This document shows, piece after piece, positions 1 through 9,774 of a DNA stretch of 64,000 nt (position 1 is the first letter of the stretch; every line of letters starts with the position of its first letter). The stretch lies in the NCBI GenBank assembly GCA_019635585.1, contig JAHBZE010000001.1, forward strand, positions 1,860,001 through 1,924,000, read 5' to 3'. Below the pieces are notes generated by a model that saw only the letters and a list, made by a program, of their open reading frames with translations, ran no database searches and had not been told where the DNA came from. A program made the translations under genes and the position numbers. Source of the stretch: Xanthobacteraceae bacterium. Lineage in GTDB: Bacteria; Pseudomonadota; Alphaproteobacteria; Rhizobiales; Xanthobacteraceae.

Positions 1-112
1 TATTTTCCGCGCCGAGCGGCGGCTCCAGCGGGCCCTTTACGCCGCAACCGGCAAGCACAAGCGTGCCCGCGAGCAGGGCCATCGGAACGATGCGGTTGGA
101 GCGGTCAGCCAA
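1..112 (-). CDS. lptM: LptM-like small outer-membrane lipoprotein (3' end cut by window edge)
   Basis: The 37 visible codons read a basic n-region, a hydrophobic stretch and a lipobox LAGC, followed by GVKGPLEPP, the hallmark of the short LptM/YifL lipoprotein that assists maturation of the LptD LPS translocon at the outer membrane. The likely start is a TTG at 112, with GGGGAG about 7 nt upstream; an internal ATG at 84 would leave too short a signal peptide. It follows argH on the same strand with a 71-nt gap. The argH-lptM-lysA order is common in alphaproteobacteria, so the truncated side would be expected to run into lysA. The stop codon is outside the window, so total length is unknown. 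Confidence 0.75.
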   Translation of the reverse strand, partial: MADRSNRIVPMALLAGTLVLAGCGVKGPLEPPLGAEN

Positions 113-183
113 AGGAAATCTCCCCAGATGCGGCGTGCTAGTAGCTGAAAACCGCGGCCAAAGCGAGGCCGGGGCTCATGGCT

Positions 184-1575
184 TCATTTCGGGTCGTGAC
201 CCAGCTTCTTCAGCCAGCGCTTGGCCTGCACGCGGACGTTTTTCGGCGCGGTGCCGCCGTAACTGACGCGACTTGCCACCGATTTCGTGACCGAAAGCAC
301 GTTGAAAATGTCGTCGGTGATCCGAGGCTCCACCGCCTGCATCTCGGCAAGCGGCAGGCGGTGAAGCGGCAGCTTCGCGTTCGACGCCTTCGCGACGATG
401 GAGCCGGTGATGTGGTGCGCTTCGCGGAACGGGATGTTCAGCGTCCGCACCAGCCAGTCGGCAAGATCGGTCGCAGTTGAATAGCCGTCGCCAGCCAATG
501 CCTTCATCCGCTTCTCGTCGGCAACGAGGTCGCGCGTCATGCCGGCGGTCGCCGCGATCACGATCGAGAAATCCGAAAGCGCGCGGATGGTGCCGTCCTT
601 GTCTTCCTGCATGTCTTTTGCGTAGGCGAGCGGAAGGCCCTTCATGACGACCAGCAACTGCACGAGTGCGCCGATGATCTTGCCGGCTTTCGCGCGCACG
701 AGTTCGGCCGCATCCGGGTTACGCTTCTGCGGCATGATCGAGGAGCCGGTGGTGAATTTGTCGGAGAGCGCGATGAAACCGAACGCCGGTGTGGTCCAGA
801 TCACGATTTCTTCGGCGAAGCGCGACAGATGCATCGCGCAGATCGAAGCGGCCGATAGCGTCTCCAGCACGAAGTCGCGGTCGGATACCGCGTCCAAGCT
901 GTTCGCCGTCGGCCGGTCGAAGCCGAGCGCTTTGCTCGTCATGTCGCGGTCGATGGGAAACGACGTGCCGGCGAGCGCGGCCGAGCCCAGCGGATTTTCG
1001 TTCATTCTCTTTCTTGCATCGGCAAGCCGCCCGCGGTCGCGCGAAAGCATCTCGACGTAAGCGAGAAGATGATGCCCGAAGGTGACGGGCTGCGCGGTCT
1101 GCAAATGCGTGAAGCCCGGCATTACGGCTTCGGCATATTCCAGCGCTTTTTGCGCGAGCGCGAGTTGCAGATCGGCAAGCGACTTGTCGAGGCCGTCGAT
1201 GGTGTCGCGGATGTAAAGCCGGAAGTCGGTCGCGACCTGATCGTTTCTGGAGCGCGCGGTGTGGAGGCGTCCGGCGGCGGGGCCGATCAACGCGGCGAGG
1301 CGGCTCTCGACATTCATGTGAATGTCCTCGAGCTGCTTCGAGAAGACGAACTTGCCGCTTTCGATCTCGGCCAGAATGGCATCCAGCCCCTGCGCGATTT
1401 TGTCCGCGTCGGCTGCCGTAATGATGCCTTGGGCTGCCAGCATCGAGGCATGCGCCTTGGAGCCGGCGATGTCCTGTGCGAACAAGTGCCGGTCGAAGTC
1501 GATCGAGGCGTTGATTTCCTCGAGGATCGCGTCGGGGCCCGCCGCGAACCTGCCGCCCCACATCTTGTTGCTCAT
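184..1575 (-). CDS. argH: Argininosuccinate lyase
   Basis: This 463-residue protein has the usual ArgH length. The fumarase/aspartase superfamily signature [10 protein letters not shown] lies at residues 277-286, with the mobile-loop catalytic serine inside it. The substrate-binding block [10 protein letters not shown] is at 105-114 and the THLQ histidine at about 157. It cleaves argininosuccinate to arginine and fumarate, the last step of arginine synthesis, in the cytosol as a homotetramer. The ATG start [10 protein letters not shown] matches the family N-terminus. It is divergent from tlpA with only 39 bp between starts, so the two promoters must overlap or interleave, and lptM follows on the same strand. 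Confidence 0.97.
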   Translation of the reverse strand: MSNKMWGGRFAAGPDAILEEINASIDFDRHLFAQDIAGSKAHASMLAAQGIITAADADKIAQGLDAILAEIESGKFVFSKQLEDIHMNVESRLAALIGPAAGRLHTARSRNDQVATDFRLYIRDTIDGLDKSLADLQLALAQKALEYAEAVMPGFTHLQTAQPVTFGHHLLAYVEMLSRDRGRLADARKRMNENPLGSAALAGTSFPIDRDMTSKALGFDRPTANSLDAVSDRDFVLETLSAASICAMHLSRFAEEIVIWTTPAFGFIALSDKFTTGSSIMPQKRNPDAAELVRAKAGKIIGALVQLLVVMKGLPLAYAKDMQEDKDGTIRALSDFSIVIAATAGMTRDLVADEKRMKALAGDGYSTATDLADWLVRTLNIPFREAHHITGSIVAKASNAKLPLHRLPLAEMQAVEPRITDDIFNVLSVTKSVASRVSYGGTAPKNVRVQAKRWLKKLGHDPK

Positions 1576-1614
1576 GCTCGAACTCTGTTGTCTCGAACCC
1601 TGACGGCCTGAACC

Positions 1615-2295
1615 ATGACCGCTCCAAATCCCGAACCGGCCGCACGCGTAATCTGGCTGCGCCGCGTACGCTATTTATTGCTTGCGGCATTCCTCGGCAC
1701 GATTGCGGGGTTCGCCGGGGTATATCTGACCGGAGGCTTGCCGCGCAACGCAGGCGTCGTTCCGGACGCATCCTGTGTTAACGCGAGCCTCACCGCCAAA
1801 CGGTTAATGCCGCTCGCCAAGGGCGAAGTCGCGGCTTTCTCGCCGAATGCGAGCCCGCGCCGCGCGACGCCGATTACCTTCAAGGACGGCAGCGGCCGGA
1901 CCGTCAGCCTCGAGGATTTCAAGGGCCGGGTCGTGCTCATCAATCTCTGGGCGACGTGGTGCGTGCCTTGCCGCAAGGAAATGCCGGCGCTGGATGAGTT
2001 GGAGAGCAAGCTCGGCGGGCAGGATTTCGCAGTGCTTGCGATCAATCTCGACCAGCGCGGCGGCGACAAGCCGAGGAAATTTCTGGAAGAGATCAAGGTG
2101 AAGCATCTGGTCTATTACGAGGACCCGACGACGAACGTCTTTCAAAAGCTGAAAGGCGCGGGCCGCGCGCCGGGACTGCCTTCCACGATTTTGGTCGACC
2201 GCGACGGGTGCGAACTCGGCTTCATGCCGGGACCGGCGGAGTGGTCGGGAGAAGACGCACTCGCGCTGATCCGCGCGGCGCTCGCGAAGAACTGA
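1615..2295 (+). CDS. tlpA: TlpA-type membrane-anchored thiol:disulfide reductase
   Basis: A 226-residue protein with one N-terminal membrane anchor (about residues 18-38) and a periplasmic thioredoxin fold. The active site WCVPC is at residues 115-119, followed by KEMP. The cis-proline region, [12 protein letters not shown], is near the C-terminus. TlpA of Bradyrhizobium reduces periplasmic partners for assembly of the CuA centre of cytochrome oxidase. The size, the extra cysteine at 54 and the divergent neighbour argH all match that protein, so I prefer TlpA over the cytochrome c-specific CcmG. No ccm or cox genes lie nearby. Confidence 0.9.
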   Translation: MTAPNPEPAARVIWLRRVRYLLLAAFLGTIAGFAGVYLTGGLPRNAGVVPDASCVNASLTAKRLMPLAKGEVAAFSPNASPRRATPITFKDGSGRTVSLEDFKGRVVLINLWATWCVPCRKEMPALDELESKLGGQDFAVLAINLDQRGGDKPRKFLEEIKVKHLVYYEDPTTNVFQKLKGAGRAPGLPSTILVDRDGCELGFMPGPAEWSGEDALALIRAALAKN

Positions 2296-2307
2296 GACGA
2301 CGCTCGT

Positions 2308-2505
2308 TTAGACTTGGATGTCGAGGTTCTGTCCGAGACCGTTCGCGGCGTCGGCGAGCTTTTGCAGATTCTGCTCGGCGGCCTCGATCAGCTGCGCGAT
2401 AGACTTCTCGCTCGCCGCGTTCATCTTCGCGAACTTGGCGGCAAGCGCCATCTGCATCTGCGCGGTTTTGCCGGCCATGACGGCGGAGACGAGGGCGGTT
2501 TCCAT
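2308..2505 (-). CDS. Small YjfB-like putative motility protein
   Basis: A 65-residue, Ala/Met/Gln-rich helical protein ending in GLGQNLDIQV. This ending resembles the conserved terminal G-x-N-[IL]-D-[IV]-x-V of the YjfB family (putative motility protein, usually 60-70 aa). No signal peptide or TM segment is visible. It lies 49 nt downstream of hbd on the same strand and converges with tlpA, whose stop is 12 nt away. The Shine-Dalgarno sequence before ATG 2505 is weak. The family match rests on length, composition and the C-terminal motif only, and its role is unknown. Confidence 0.6.
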   Translation of the reverse strand: METALVSAVMAGKTAQMQMALAAKFAKMNAASEKSIAQLIEAAEQNLQKLADAANGLGQNLDIQV

Positions 2506-2554
2506 GGCCGTGAAAATGGCGGCCGCGGGTTAAGGAACGCTTAGCGCTTACCGA

Positions 2555-3433
2555 TCAGCGCGTGGGAACCGGCTTTTCGCCGCGATAATCGTAGAAGCCG
2601 CGCTTGGTCTTGCGCCCCAACCAGCCGGCTTCAACGTATTTCACGAGAAGCGGGCAGGGGCGGTACTTGGAATCCGCGAGTCCTTCGTGCAGCACCTGCA
2701 TCACCGAAAGCACGGTATCCAGGCCGATGAAGTCGGCAAGTTGCAGCGGGCCCATCGGATGGTTCGCGCCCAGCTTCATCGCCTTGTCGATCGCTTCCAC
2801 CGAACCGACGCCTTCGTAGAGCGTGTAGATCGCTTCGTTGATCATCGGCAACAGGATTCGGTTCACGATGAAGGCGGGGAAATCTTCCGCGACCGCGTAG
2901 GTCTTCTGTAAACGCGAGACGAATTCCTTCGATGCTTCGAAGGTGTCCTCGTCGGTCGCGATGCCGCGCACGAGTTCTACCAGTTCCATCAGCGGCACCG
3001 GATTCATGAAGTGAATGCCGATGAATTTCTCCGGGCGGTCGGTGGAAGCGCCGAGGCGTGTGATCGAAATGGAGGAAGTGTTCGAGGCAAGCAGCGCGTC
3101 CTTCGGCATCATCGCCGAAAGCTCGCCGAAAATCTTCTTCTTGATCTCTTCCTTTTCAGAAGCCGATTCGATCACGAGATCGCAGTCGGTGAGATCCTTG
3201 TAGCTTGCGGCCGGCGCGATGCGTGCGAGCGCGGTCTGACGGTCGCTTTCGGAAATCTGCGCCTTCGAGACCTGGCGCTGCATGTTGCCGTTGATGGTGG
3301 CAAGGCCCGCCTTGATGCGGTCGTCGGAGATATCGTTGAGCTTTACGTCGTAGCCAGCGATCGCGCAGACATGGGCGATGCCGTTGCCCATCTGGCCCGC
3401 GCCGATCACACCGATTTTTTTCAAGGCTTTCAT
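2555..3433 (-). CDS. hbd: 3-hydroxybutyryl-CoA dehydrogenase
   Basis: A 292-residue monofunctional enzyme. The N-terminal Rossmann motif GAGQMG is at residues 11-16, NTSSISI at 118-124, and the catalytic-histidine block HFMNPVPLMELVE starts at His141. The C-terminal 3HCDH domain ends with WLGRKTKRGFYDY. It interconverts acetoacetyl-CoA and 3-hydroxybutyryl-CoA with NAD(P). It is the third gene of an etfB-etfA-hbd operon, with 15 nt after etfA. In an EMC-pathway organism it would supply the precursor of crotonyl-CoA, but it could equally serve beta-oxidation or PHB/butyrate turnover. PaaH is an alternative name for close homologues. Confidence 0.92.
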   Translation of the reverse strand: MKALKKIGVIGAGQMGNGIAHVCAIAGYDVKLNDISDDRIKAGLATINGNMQRQVSKAQISESDRQTALARIAPAASYKDLTDCDLVIESASEKEEIKKKIFGELSAMMPKDALLASNTSSISITRLGASTDRPEKFIGIHFMNPVPLMELVELVRGIATDEDTFEASKEFVSRLQKTYAVAEDFPAFIVNRILLPMINEAIYTLYEGVGSVEAIDKAMKLGANHPMGPLQLADFIGLDTVLSVMQVLHEGLADSKYRPCPLLVKYVEAGWLGRKTKRGFYDYRGEKPVPTR

Positions 3434-3448
3434 CGCGCGGGCCGCTCG

Positions 3449-4384
3449 CTATTTGCTGAGTTCTTTTTCGAGTTCGGGCAGTACCTGGAACAGATCGCCG
3501 ACAAGACCGTAGTCGGCGACCTGGAAGATCGGCGCTTCTTCGTCCTTGTTGATCGCGACGATCACTTTCGAGTCCTTCATGCCGGCGAGATGCTGGATCG
3601 CTCCGGAAATGCCGACGGCAATGTAAAGCTCGGGCGCGACCACCTTGCCGGTCTGGCCGACCTGCCAGTCGTTCGGCGCGTAACCCGCATCGACCGCGGC
3701 GCGCGAGGCGCCCATCGCGGCGCCGAGTTTGTCGGCGACCGGCTCGATGTACTTCGCGAAGTTTTCCTTATTCGCCATGGCGCGGCCGCCGGAAATGATG
3801 ATGCGCGCCGAGGTGAGTTCGGGACGATCCGACTTGGAGAGCTCTTCGCCGACGAAGGAGGAAATGCCCGGATCGCCCGCGGCTTCCGCGTTCTCGACGG
3901 AAGCCGAGCCGCCTTCGCCCGCCGCCTGGAAGGAAGCGGTGCGAACGGTGATGACTTTTTTCTTGTCGGTGGACTGCACCGTCTGGATCGCGTTGCCGGC
4001 ATAGATCGGACGCTGAAAGGTATCGGCGCTCTCGACCTTGGTGACTTCGGAGATCTGCATCACGTCGAGGAGTGCCGCGACGCGCGGCATGAAGTTCTTG
4101 CCGCTCGTTGTCGCCGGCGAAACGATCGCGTCATAGTTCGCGGCGAGCTTTACGATGAGAGCCGCCATCGGCTCGGCGAGCTTGTTCTTGTAAGTGGCGT
4201 TGTCGGCGAGCAGCACCTTCTTCACGCCTGCGAGCTTCGCGGCGTCGTCTGCGACGGCCTTCGCACCTTCGCCCGCGACCAGCACATCGACGTCGCCGCC
4301 GAGTGCGGCTGCTGCGGTCAGTGCTTTCGCGGTCGCAGGACTCAGCATCTTGTTGTCGTGTTCGGCAATCAGGAGTGTCGCCAT
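3449..4384 (-). CDS. etfA: Electron transfer flavoprotein alpha subunit
   Basis: A 311-residue protein of normal EtfA length. The C-terminal half carries the FAD-binding signature: SGGRAM near 200, then [19 protein letters not shown] and [19 protein letters not shown]. Together with EtfB it takes electrons from acyl-CoA dehydrogenases and passes them to ETF-ubiquinone oxidoreductase. Its start is 2 nt from the etfB stop, so the two are translationally linked. An acyl-CoA dehydrogenase (mcd) lies 3.5 kb away and is a plausible client; no ETF-QO gene is in the window. Confidence 0.96.
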   Translation of the reverse strand: MATLLIAEHDNKMLSPATAKALTAAAALGGDVDVLVAGEGAKAVADDAAKLAGVKKVLLADNATYKNKLAEPMAALIVKLAANYDAIVSPATTSGKNFMPRVAALLDVMQISEVTKVESADTFQRPIYAGNAIQTVQSTDKKKVITVRTASFQAAGEGGSASVENAEAAGDPGISSFVGEELSKSDRPELTSARIIISGGRAMANKENFAKYIEPVADKLGAAMGASRAAVDAGYAPNDWQVGQTGKVVAPELYIAVGISGAIQHLAGMKDSKVIVAINKDEEAPIFQVADYGLVGDLFQVLPELEKELSK

Positions 4385-4386
4385 GA

Positions 4387-5136
4387 TCAGATCACTCCCG
4401 CTTCGTTCTTCAGTTTATCGACGAGCGCGGCGACCGAATCGACCTTCACGCCGGCCTTGCGGCCCGCCGGTTCGGCGGTCTTCACGACCTTCAGGCGCGG
4501 CGCGACATCGACGCCGTAGTCGGCGGGTGTCTTTTCGTCGATCGGCTTCTTCTTCGCCTTCATGATGTTCGGGAGCGACGCATAGCGCGGCTCGTTCAAG
4601 CGCAGATCGGTGGTGACGATCGCAGGCAGTTTCAGCTTCACGGTCTGCAGGCCGCCGTCGATTTCGCGCGTCACACTCACGCTGTCCGCTTCCATCGCGA
4701 CTTTTGAAGCGAAAGTGCCCTGCGGCCAGTTCAGGAGCGCTGCCAGCATCTGGCCGGTCTGGTTACTGTCGTCGTCGATCGCTTGCTTGCCGAGGATCAC
4801 GAGGTTCGGCTTCTCGGCGTCGACGATACCCTTGAGAATCTTGGCGACCGCCAGCGGTTCGACCGGTCCGTCGTTCTTCACGAGGATGCCGCGGTCGGCA
4901 CCCATCGCGAGCGCGGTGCGGATGGTTTCGGACGCCTGCTGCGGACCCACCGAAACCGCGACGATTTCGGTCGCCTTGCCGGCTTCCTTCATGCGGATTG
5001 CCTCTTCGACGGCGATTTCGTCGAAGGGGTTCATCGACATCTTGACGTTTGCGAGATCGATGCCGGAGCCGTCGGGCTTCACGCGCGCCTTTACGTTGAA
5101 ATCGATAACACGCTTTACTGCGACCAGAACTTTCAT
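4387..5136 (-). CDS. etfB: Electron transfer flavoprotein beta subunit
   Basis: A 249-residue protein starting [16 protein letters not shown], the canonical EtfB N-terminus. It contains [13 protein letters not shown] (AMP-binding region) and the EtfB signature around [31 protein letters not shown] (in two adjacent stretches, residues about 150-180). It forms the heterodimer with EtfA. It is the first gene of etfB-etfA-hbd, and the 33-nt gap to the upstream rhomboid stop could place it at the end of a longer minus-strand transcript. Confidence 0.96.
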   Translation of the reverse strand: MKVLVAVKRVIDFNVKARVKPDGSGIDLANVKMSMNPFDEIAVEEAIRMKEAGKATEIVAVSVGPQQASETIRTALAMGADRGILVKNDGPVEPLAVAKILKGIVDAEKPNLVILGKQAIDDDSNQTGQMLAALLNWPQGTFASKVAMEADSVSVTREIDGGLQTVKLKLPAIVTTDLRLNEPRYASLPNIMKAKKKPIDEKTPADYGVDVAPRLKVVKTAEPAGRKAGVKVDSVAALVDKLKNEAGVI

Positions 5137-5169
5137 CCGCGCCCCATTTGTTGCGGTGCGGCGGGCAAA

Positions 5170-6009
5170 CTATGGCTGGTCCTTGGGCCTGTCAACGCGA
5201 ACCACGACCGTCGGCGCGTCGATCTGGGGCACCGGCGCTTCGGTCGTTCCCTCCGCGACCGGCTCGACCGGCGAAACCGTTGCGGCATCCGCCACCGCCG
5301 CGATCGTATCGGGCTCGCCCTTGAACAGGCCGACTTCCTGGCGGCGCATTAGAATGACGAGGATGAGACCCGCGCCGAAGCCGCCGATATGCGCCCACCA
5401 CGCGACATTATCCATCGAGCGGTAAAGGACCTGCGCGAGATTGAAAAGCAGGTAGATGCCGAGCACCCAATAGGCACGCAACTTGATCGGAATGCGCGTG
5501 AAGAACAGCACCCAGACTTTCGCGCGCGGGAACAGCACGAGATAGGCAGCGAGCAGACCAGAAATCGCGCCGGATGCGCCGATCAGCGGCGTCGTCGAAC
5601 TGCTTTGCGCAAGAAAATGCACGAGACCCGCCGCGACACCGCAGGCGATGTAGAACAGAAAATAGCGGAAACGGCCCAGCGCGTCCTCGACGTTGTCGCC
5701 GAACACCCAGAGGAAGATCATGTTGCCGAACAGGTGACCGAGATCGCCGTGCAGGAACATGTAAGTGAAGAGTTTAATGCCCGGCACCTGCGCGATGATC
5801 GCGGGCACATCGGTCGAACTGCCGGAGTTCGCGAGAATCGACGCCGGCATGAAGCCGAGGTTGCGGTTCAGGTAGTCGTCGAAATTCCAGACGAGGCCCG
5901 ACTGAAACAGGAAATAAATGAGAATGTTCGCAGCCATCAGTCCCCAGGTGACGTAGGGACGCTTGATGTAGCGAAGCTGGTTGTAATCGTAGACCGGGAG
6001 AAAAACCAT
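5170..6009 (-). CDS. Rhomboid-family intramembrane serine protease
   Basis: The reading frame extends upstream, but ATG 6009 (MVFLPVYDYNQLRYIKRPYV) gives the normal family N-terminus and lies 7 nt after the adenosyltransferase stop. That makes a 279-residue protein with six or seven TM segments. The rhomboid nucleophile motif GASG is at residues 144-147 (Ser146), the catalytic histidine in WAHIGGF is at 207, and the oxyanion-side HLFGNM block is at 92-97. A soluble, acidic, Pro/Val-rich tail of about 50 residues follows. It cleaves TM substrates in the inner membrane; the substrate is unknown. It is probably cotranscribed with the adenosyltransferase. Confidence 0.9.
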   Translation of the reverse strand: MVFLPVYDYNQLRYIKRPYVTWGLMAANILIYFLFQSGLVWNFDDYLNRNLGFMPASILANSGSSTDVPAIIAQVPGIKLFTYMFLHGDLGHLFGNMIFLWVFGDNVEDALGRFRYFLFYIACGVAAGLVHFLAQSSSTTPLIGASGAISGLLAAYLVLFPRAKVWVLFFTRIPIKLRAYWVLGIYLLFNLAQVLYRSMDNVAWWAHIGGFGAGLILVILMRRQEVGLFKGEPDTIAAVADAATVSPVEPVAEGTTEAPVPQIDAPTVVVRVDRPKDQP

Positions 6010-6016
6010 GAGCGGC

Positions 6017-6592
6017 TCAGCGGTTCGCGCCCGGCACCCATAACACGTCGCGTTCGCCCCGGCCATTGACGTAACGCGCCGCCACGAACAGGAGATCCGA
6101 AAGGCGGTTCAGATAGCGGATCGCTGCGGGATTCACTTTTTCGCCGCTTCGCTGGGAAAGTTCGACCGCGAGCCGCTCGGCGCGGCGGCAGATGGTCCGC
6201 GCGAGATGCAGATAGGCCGCCGAAGCCTCGCCGCCCGGCAGCACGAAAGAGCGCAAGGGTTTGAGCGAGGCGTTGAGTTTATCGATCTCCGCTTCCAGCC
6301 GCTCGACCTGCGCTTCGACCACGCGCAACCGTTCCTTCGGCGCGTTCTCGGTTTCGGGTACCGCGAAGTCCGCGCCGAGATCGAACAGGTCGTTCTGCAC
6401 GCGGTTCATGATCGCGTTCACTTCCGGCTCGTTCGAAAGATGCAGACGGGCGATGCCGATCGCGGCATTGGTTTCGTCGACCGTGCCATAGGCATCGACG
6501 CGCAGATCGGATTTCAGGCGCCGTTCGCCGCTCCCCAGCGCAGTGGTGCCGTCGTCGCCGGTCTTTGTGTAGATGCGGTTCAGCACAACCAA
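6017..6592 (-). CDS. Cob(I)alamin adenosyltransferase, PduO type
   Basis: A 191-residue protein with the PduO-type N-terminal ATP-binding signature YTKTGDDGTTAL at residues 8-19 and the helix containing RSFVLPGGEASAAYLHLART and CRRAER. It transfers the adenosyl group of ATP to cob(I)alamin, making the adenosylcobalamin needed by the ethylmalonyl-CoA mutase (ecm) 10 kb away. In an organism that also has cobaltochelatase genes it may serve both de novo synthesis and repair or salvage. It sits in a minus-strand run between a HIG1-type protein and a rhomboid protease. No B12 riboswitch is visible in the 59-nt upstream gap. Confidence 0.93.
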   Translation of the reverse strand: MVVLNRIYTKTGDDGTTALGSGERRLKSDLRVDAYGTVDETNAAIGIARLHLSNEPEVNAIMNRVQNDLFDLGADFAVPETENAPKERLRVVEAQVERLEAEIDKLNASLKPLRSFVLPGGEASAAYLHLARTICRRAERLAVELSQRSGEKVNPAAIRYLNRLSDLLFVAARYVNGRGERDVLWVPGANR

Positions 6593-6651
6593 GCGTGAAG
6601 TCTCCTTCGAGAACCCGGTTGTAGCCTATTTTTCGTGCCGCCGAAATTTCG

Positions 6652-6846
6652 CTATTTGCCGAGCACCCAGAGGGTGAACATCACCAGCGCGATCGCGATA
6701 CCCTGCAAAAGCACCCGCATCCGCATCAGCTTCTGCGAGGTGTTGCCGGAGCCGCCTTTGAGCAAATTCCACAGGCCCAGGATCAGCACGATGCCGACCG
6801 CGATCAGCGCCAACGGCACCACAATGTTTTGCAGGATCGAACCCAT
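6652..6846 (-). CDS. HIG1-domain / twin-transmembrane small protein
   Basis: A 64-residue protein with two TM helices (about residues 7-27 and 45-62) around a short polar loop, GGSGNTSQKLMRMRV. The loop carries the N-T-S-Q-x-L-M-R-x-R pattern of the alphaproteobacterial HIG1-type proteins, which sit beside PduO-type adenosyltransferases in many Hyphomicrobiales. Eukaryotic HIG1 proteins act as respiratory supercomplex factors; the role of the bacterial version is not established. It lies 21 nt after tspO and 59 nt before the adenosyltransferase. Confidence 0.8.
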   Translation of the reverse strand: MGSILQNIVVPLALIAVGIVLILGLWNLLKGGSGNTSQKLMRMRVLLQGIAIALVMFTLWVLGK

Positions 6847-6867
6847 CAGGCTTCTCCTCGGATCTTG

Positions 6868-7341
6868 TTAATTCAGCGATGCAAGCGCGATGTTGAGTGC
6901 CGTAGCGTAGCTGATCCATAGGAGATAAGGCAGAAGCAGGCTCGCGGCAAAGCGATCCACCTTCCAGGCGGCGTAAATCGTCATTGCGACCAGAGCGTCC
7001 AGCGCGAAAATCGTGAATAGCCCACCGCCGATCGATTCCGCGCCGAAGAAAATCCACGACCAGGCAACGTTCAGCGAGAGCTGAAGTATAAACAGTGTAA
7101 TCGCCCGCTTCCGCATCTCACCGCGCGGCGCTTCCCAAAGCCGCCAGAGCGAGAATGCCATCAGGCCATACAGAATATTCCATACGATCGGGAAAACGTA
7201 GTTTGGCGGCGTGAAGGAAGGCTTGTTAAGCGTCGCGTACCAAGTCGGAATTTTCGGCGTGGTCGCAACCGCGCCGAGAGCCGCCGCACCGAAACAGATC
7301 GCAATACAGATAACGAGCCTCGCAATCGGTCTGGCCAACAT
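6868..7341 (-). CDS. tspO: TspO/MBR-family tryptophan-rich sensory protein
   Basis: A 157-residue integral membrane protein with five predicted TM helices and the family's tryptophan pattern: PTWYATLNKPSFTPPNY at about 32-48, then PIVWNILYGLMAFSLW and NVAWSWIFFG. TspO proteins bind porphyrins, heme or cholesterol-like ligands in the membrane, and in alphaproteobacteria influence tetrapyrrole and photosynthesis gene output. The frame is open far upstream, but ATG 7341 starts the conserved domain and overlaps the stop codon of the preceding gene (TGATG), which supports translational coupling. Confidence 0.92.
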   Translation of the reverse strand: MLARPIARLVICIAICFGAAALGAVATTPKIPTWYATLNKPSFTPPNYVFPIVWNILYGLMAFSLWRLWEAPRGEMRKRAITLFILQLSLNVAWSWIFFGAESIGGGLFTIFALDALVAMTIYAAWKVDRFAASLLLPYLLWISYATALNIALASLN

Positions 7342-7787
7342 CAGTGCACCAGATGCTTCTCGATCTCGTCCGCGGGCATCTTCACGAGGTCCTTGTCGAT
7401 CTCCTTTTGCAGCGCTTGTTTGATCGCAGGCGTGTAATGCTCGCGGAGCATGCCGAGAGCGCGGGGCGGCGCGACGATAACGACTTCTTTCGGCGCGCCC
7501 GCATGTACCGCGGCATGTAATTTTTCCGCGAGGCTTTTGAGAAAGATCGCTTCCGCCTGGTCGTGCCAATCGGTCTGACCGACGGCGCTGCGGCCATGAC
7601 CGACAGAAGAGTGCGCGCGTCCCGGTCTGTCGGCGCCCTGTTCGGCGGTCGATGGGTTTTCGTGTTCGAATACTTCGCGCATCCGCAGGTCGGGATATTC
7701 GCGGTCGCCGACGTTCTCGAAGAAGAGCGCCTTGCCGCCGTCGCAGACGAGAATCCAGCCGCCAGTACCGATTTTCAGCTTTTCCAA
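7341..7787 (-). CDS. Host-attachment family protein (COG5622-like)
   Basis: A 148-residue soluble protein starting MEKLKIGTGGWILVCDGGKA, with REVFEHENPSTAEQGADRPGR (in the 36-56 region), a HDQAEAIFLKSLAEKL helix and VVIVAPPRALGMLREHY. This is the pattern of proteins annotated as required for attachment to host cells, now grouped with bacterial release-factor-like (baeRF) folds. The attachment role comes from an early Agrobacterium genetic annotation and is not secure. It is first in the minus-strand run leading to tspO. The 135 bp upstream (7788-7922) hold no gene. Confidence 0.8.
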   Translation of the reverse strand: MEKLKIGTGGWILVCDGGKALFFENVGDREYPDLRMREVFEHENPSTAEQGADRPGRAHSSVGHGRSAVGQTDWHDQAEAIFLKSLAEKLHAAVHAGAPKEVVIVAPPRALGMLREHYTPAIKQALQKEIDKDLVKMPADEIEKHLVH

Positions 7788-7922
7788 GAGAGTCCTCCGC
7801 TATCGTTGCCGTCAACGCAGCAGGTGGCAAGGAGTTGCCTCGGGCTACCTCCGCGCTGTTTTCAGCCTAGCCATTATCAGTTCCGGAGAGAATGCATTTG
7901 CGCGCGGTCAAACCCGAGGCGG

Positions 7923-9602
7923 TCAGTTGGTGCCGTCGAGCAGACGGCGCGCGATTACCTGCGCCTGAATTTCTGCCGCCCCCTCGAAGATCGAGAGGAT
8001 GCGCGCGTCCGCGAGCACGCGCGACACCGGATATTCCATCGCAAACCCGTTGCCGCCGTGGATCTGCAACGCATTGTCGGCCGAAGCCCAAGCGATGCGG
8101 GCAGCAAGCAATTTCGCCATGCCGGCCTCAAGATCGCAGCGGCGCCCGGAATCCTTTTCGCGCGCCGCGTGATACGTGAGCTGCCGCGCGATCAGAATTT
8201 CGGCGGCCATGCTCACGATCTTGTCGGAGACGCGCGGAAACGAATAAAGCGGCTTGCCGAACTGGATGCGCTCGTGCGCGTAGCGAAGCCCTAGCTCCAT
8301 CGCGCATTGCGCGACCCCGATCGCGCGCGCCGCGGTCTGGATGCGCGCCGCCTCGAAGGTCTGCATCAGTTGCTTGAAGCCGTTGCCTTCCACGCCGCCG
8401 AGCAGGTTCTCGGCTTTCACCTCGAAGCCGTCGAAGCCGATTTCGAATTCCTTCATGCCGCGATAGCCGATGACTTCGATCTCGCCGCCGGTCATGCCTT
8501 CGGCCGGGAACGGATTTTCGTTATCGCCGCGCGGCTTTTCCGCGAGCAGGATGGAAAGGCCCTGATAGCCTTTTTCTTCCGGCTTGGTCCGGCACAGCAG
8601 CGTCATCAGGTCGGCGCGAACCGGATGCGTGATCCAGGTCTTGTTACCGTACACCTTATAGACGTCGCCGTTCTTCTCGGCGCGCGTCTTGAGCGACGCA
8701 AGATCGGAGCCGGTGTTCGGCTCGGTGAAGACGGCCGTGGGCAGGATTTCGCCAGACGCGATCTTCGGCAGCCATTGCTGCTTCTGTTCGTCGGTACCGC
8801 CGCCAAGAATCAGCTCCGCCGCGATCTCCGAGCGGGTGCCGAGCGAGCCGACGCCGATCCAGGCGCGCGAAAGCTCTTCGGAGACGAGCACCATCGACTC
8901 CTTGCCAAGGCCGAGGCCGCCGTATTCTTCCGGGATCGTGAGCCCGAAGACGCCGAGCTCGGCCATCTTCGAAATGATCTCCATCGGAATGTATTCGTTC
9001 TTCAGATGCCATTCGTGCGCATGCGGCACGACTTCGCTCTCCGCGAAGCGGTGCATTTCCGCACGCATGGCATCTAACGTCTCGTCGAGGCCGGCGTCGC
9101 CGATGGTCAGCGAGCCTTGCGCTTTGGCGATCAGCTTCGCGAGCGCGGCGCGCGTCACGGCGTTGTTGCCGGCGATCAGTTCCTTCACCGCTGGCGTCAT
9201 GCGCGCAGTTGCCTTCTGCTCGGTCACGCCGAGATCGGCGAGACGCAGCATCTCGCCCTGGCTCATCGGGATGCCGCCGAAAATCTGCGCGAGGTACTCG
9301 CCGGCGCCGACCCGCACCAGCAGTTCCTCGATCTCGCCGAAACGGTTCGCCTCGATCATGCGGCCGGTATAGGCGGCAAGCTGCCGGACCGATTCCACGT
9401 AGGTCGCAAGCCAGGCATAGCCGTGCGCGGCGTGCTGCTCGCGCTCGAGCGCGGCCGACGAAAGCTTGCCCCCTTCCGTTACCTTCAGGCGCACTGAGGC
9501 GGCGGCTTCGGCAAGGAGCGCTTGTACCGAATCGCTCGCTTCGATCAGGAGCGGCAGGAGATCGGTATCGGCGCCGGCGGCGCGGGAGGCGGCTTGCGTC
9601 AT
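7923..9602 (-). CDS. mcd: (2S)-methylsuccinyl-CoA dehydrogenase
   Basis: A 559-residue acyl-CoA dehydrogenase with a helical N-terminal extension of about 140 residues, longer than the roughly 390 aa of standard family members and typical of Mcd. Characteristic stretches are [44 protein letters not shown] and [20 protein letters not shown] (last at about 345). The end [17 protein letters not shown] with [20 protein letters not shown] is standard FAD-domain sequence. It oxidises methylsuccinyl-CoA to mesaconyl-CoA in the EMC pathway, with electrons going to ETF. ATG 9602 is chosen because AGGG lies about 7 nt upstream; the open frame reaches 9668. The nearby ccrA and ecm support the call over a generic isovaleryl-CoA-type enzyme. 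Confidence 0.88.
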   Translation of the reverse strand: MTQAASRAAGADTDLLPLLIEASDSVQALLAEAAASVRLKVTEGGKLSSAALEREQHAAHGYAWLATYVESVRQLAAYTGRMIEANRFGEIEELLVRVGAGEYLAQIFGGIPMSQGEMLRLADLGVTEQKATARMTPAVKELIAGNNAVTRAALAKLIAKAQGSLTIGDAGLDETLDAMRAEMHRFAESEVVPHAHEWHLKNEYIPMEIISKMAELGVFGLTIPEEYGGLGLGKESMVLVSEELSRAWIGVGSLGTRSEIAAELILGGGTDEQKQQWLPKIASGEILPTAVFTEPNTGSDLASLKTRAEKNGDVYKVYGNKTWITHPVRADLMTLLCRTKPEEKGYQGLSILLAEKPRGDNENPFPAEGMTGGEIEVIGYRGMKEFEIGFDGFEVKAENLLGGVEGNGFKQLMQTFEAARIQTAARAIGVAQCAMELGLRYAHERIQFGKPLYSFPRVSDKIVSMAAEILIARQLTYHAAREKDSGRRCDLEAGMAKLLAARIAWASADNALQIHGGNGFAMEYPVSRVLADARILSIFEGAAEIQAQVIARRLLDGTN

Positions 9603-9774
9603 CGGTAGCCCTTTTAGCGGAGTAAGCGGCGCATCCTTATTGGTGCATTGCACAAAAGCAAGAGGCAACCAGTTGTTAACCCTCCAGCCGCTTTACTCGC
9701 GGGGTTTCTACAGGGCGCGGCCCCGGATGGCACAGCCTCCGGTGCGGTGCGCTCGGCTACGCAAGGGCTCGGGG

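Noticed and set aside
6868-7830. TspO gene extended to 320 codons
   Set aside because: The N-terminal 163 codons are out-of-frame sequence of the host-attachment gene; TspO homology begins at ATG 7341.
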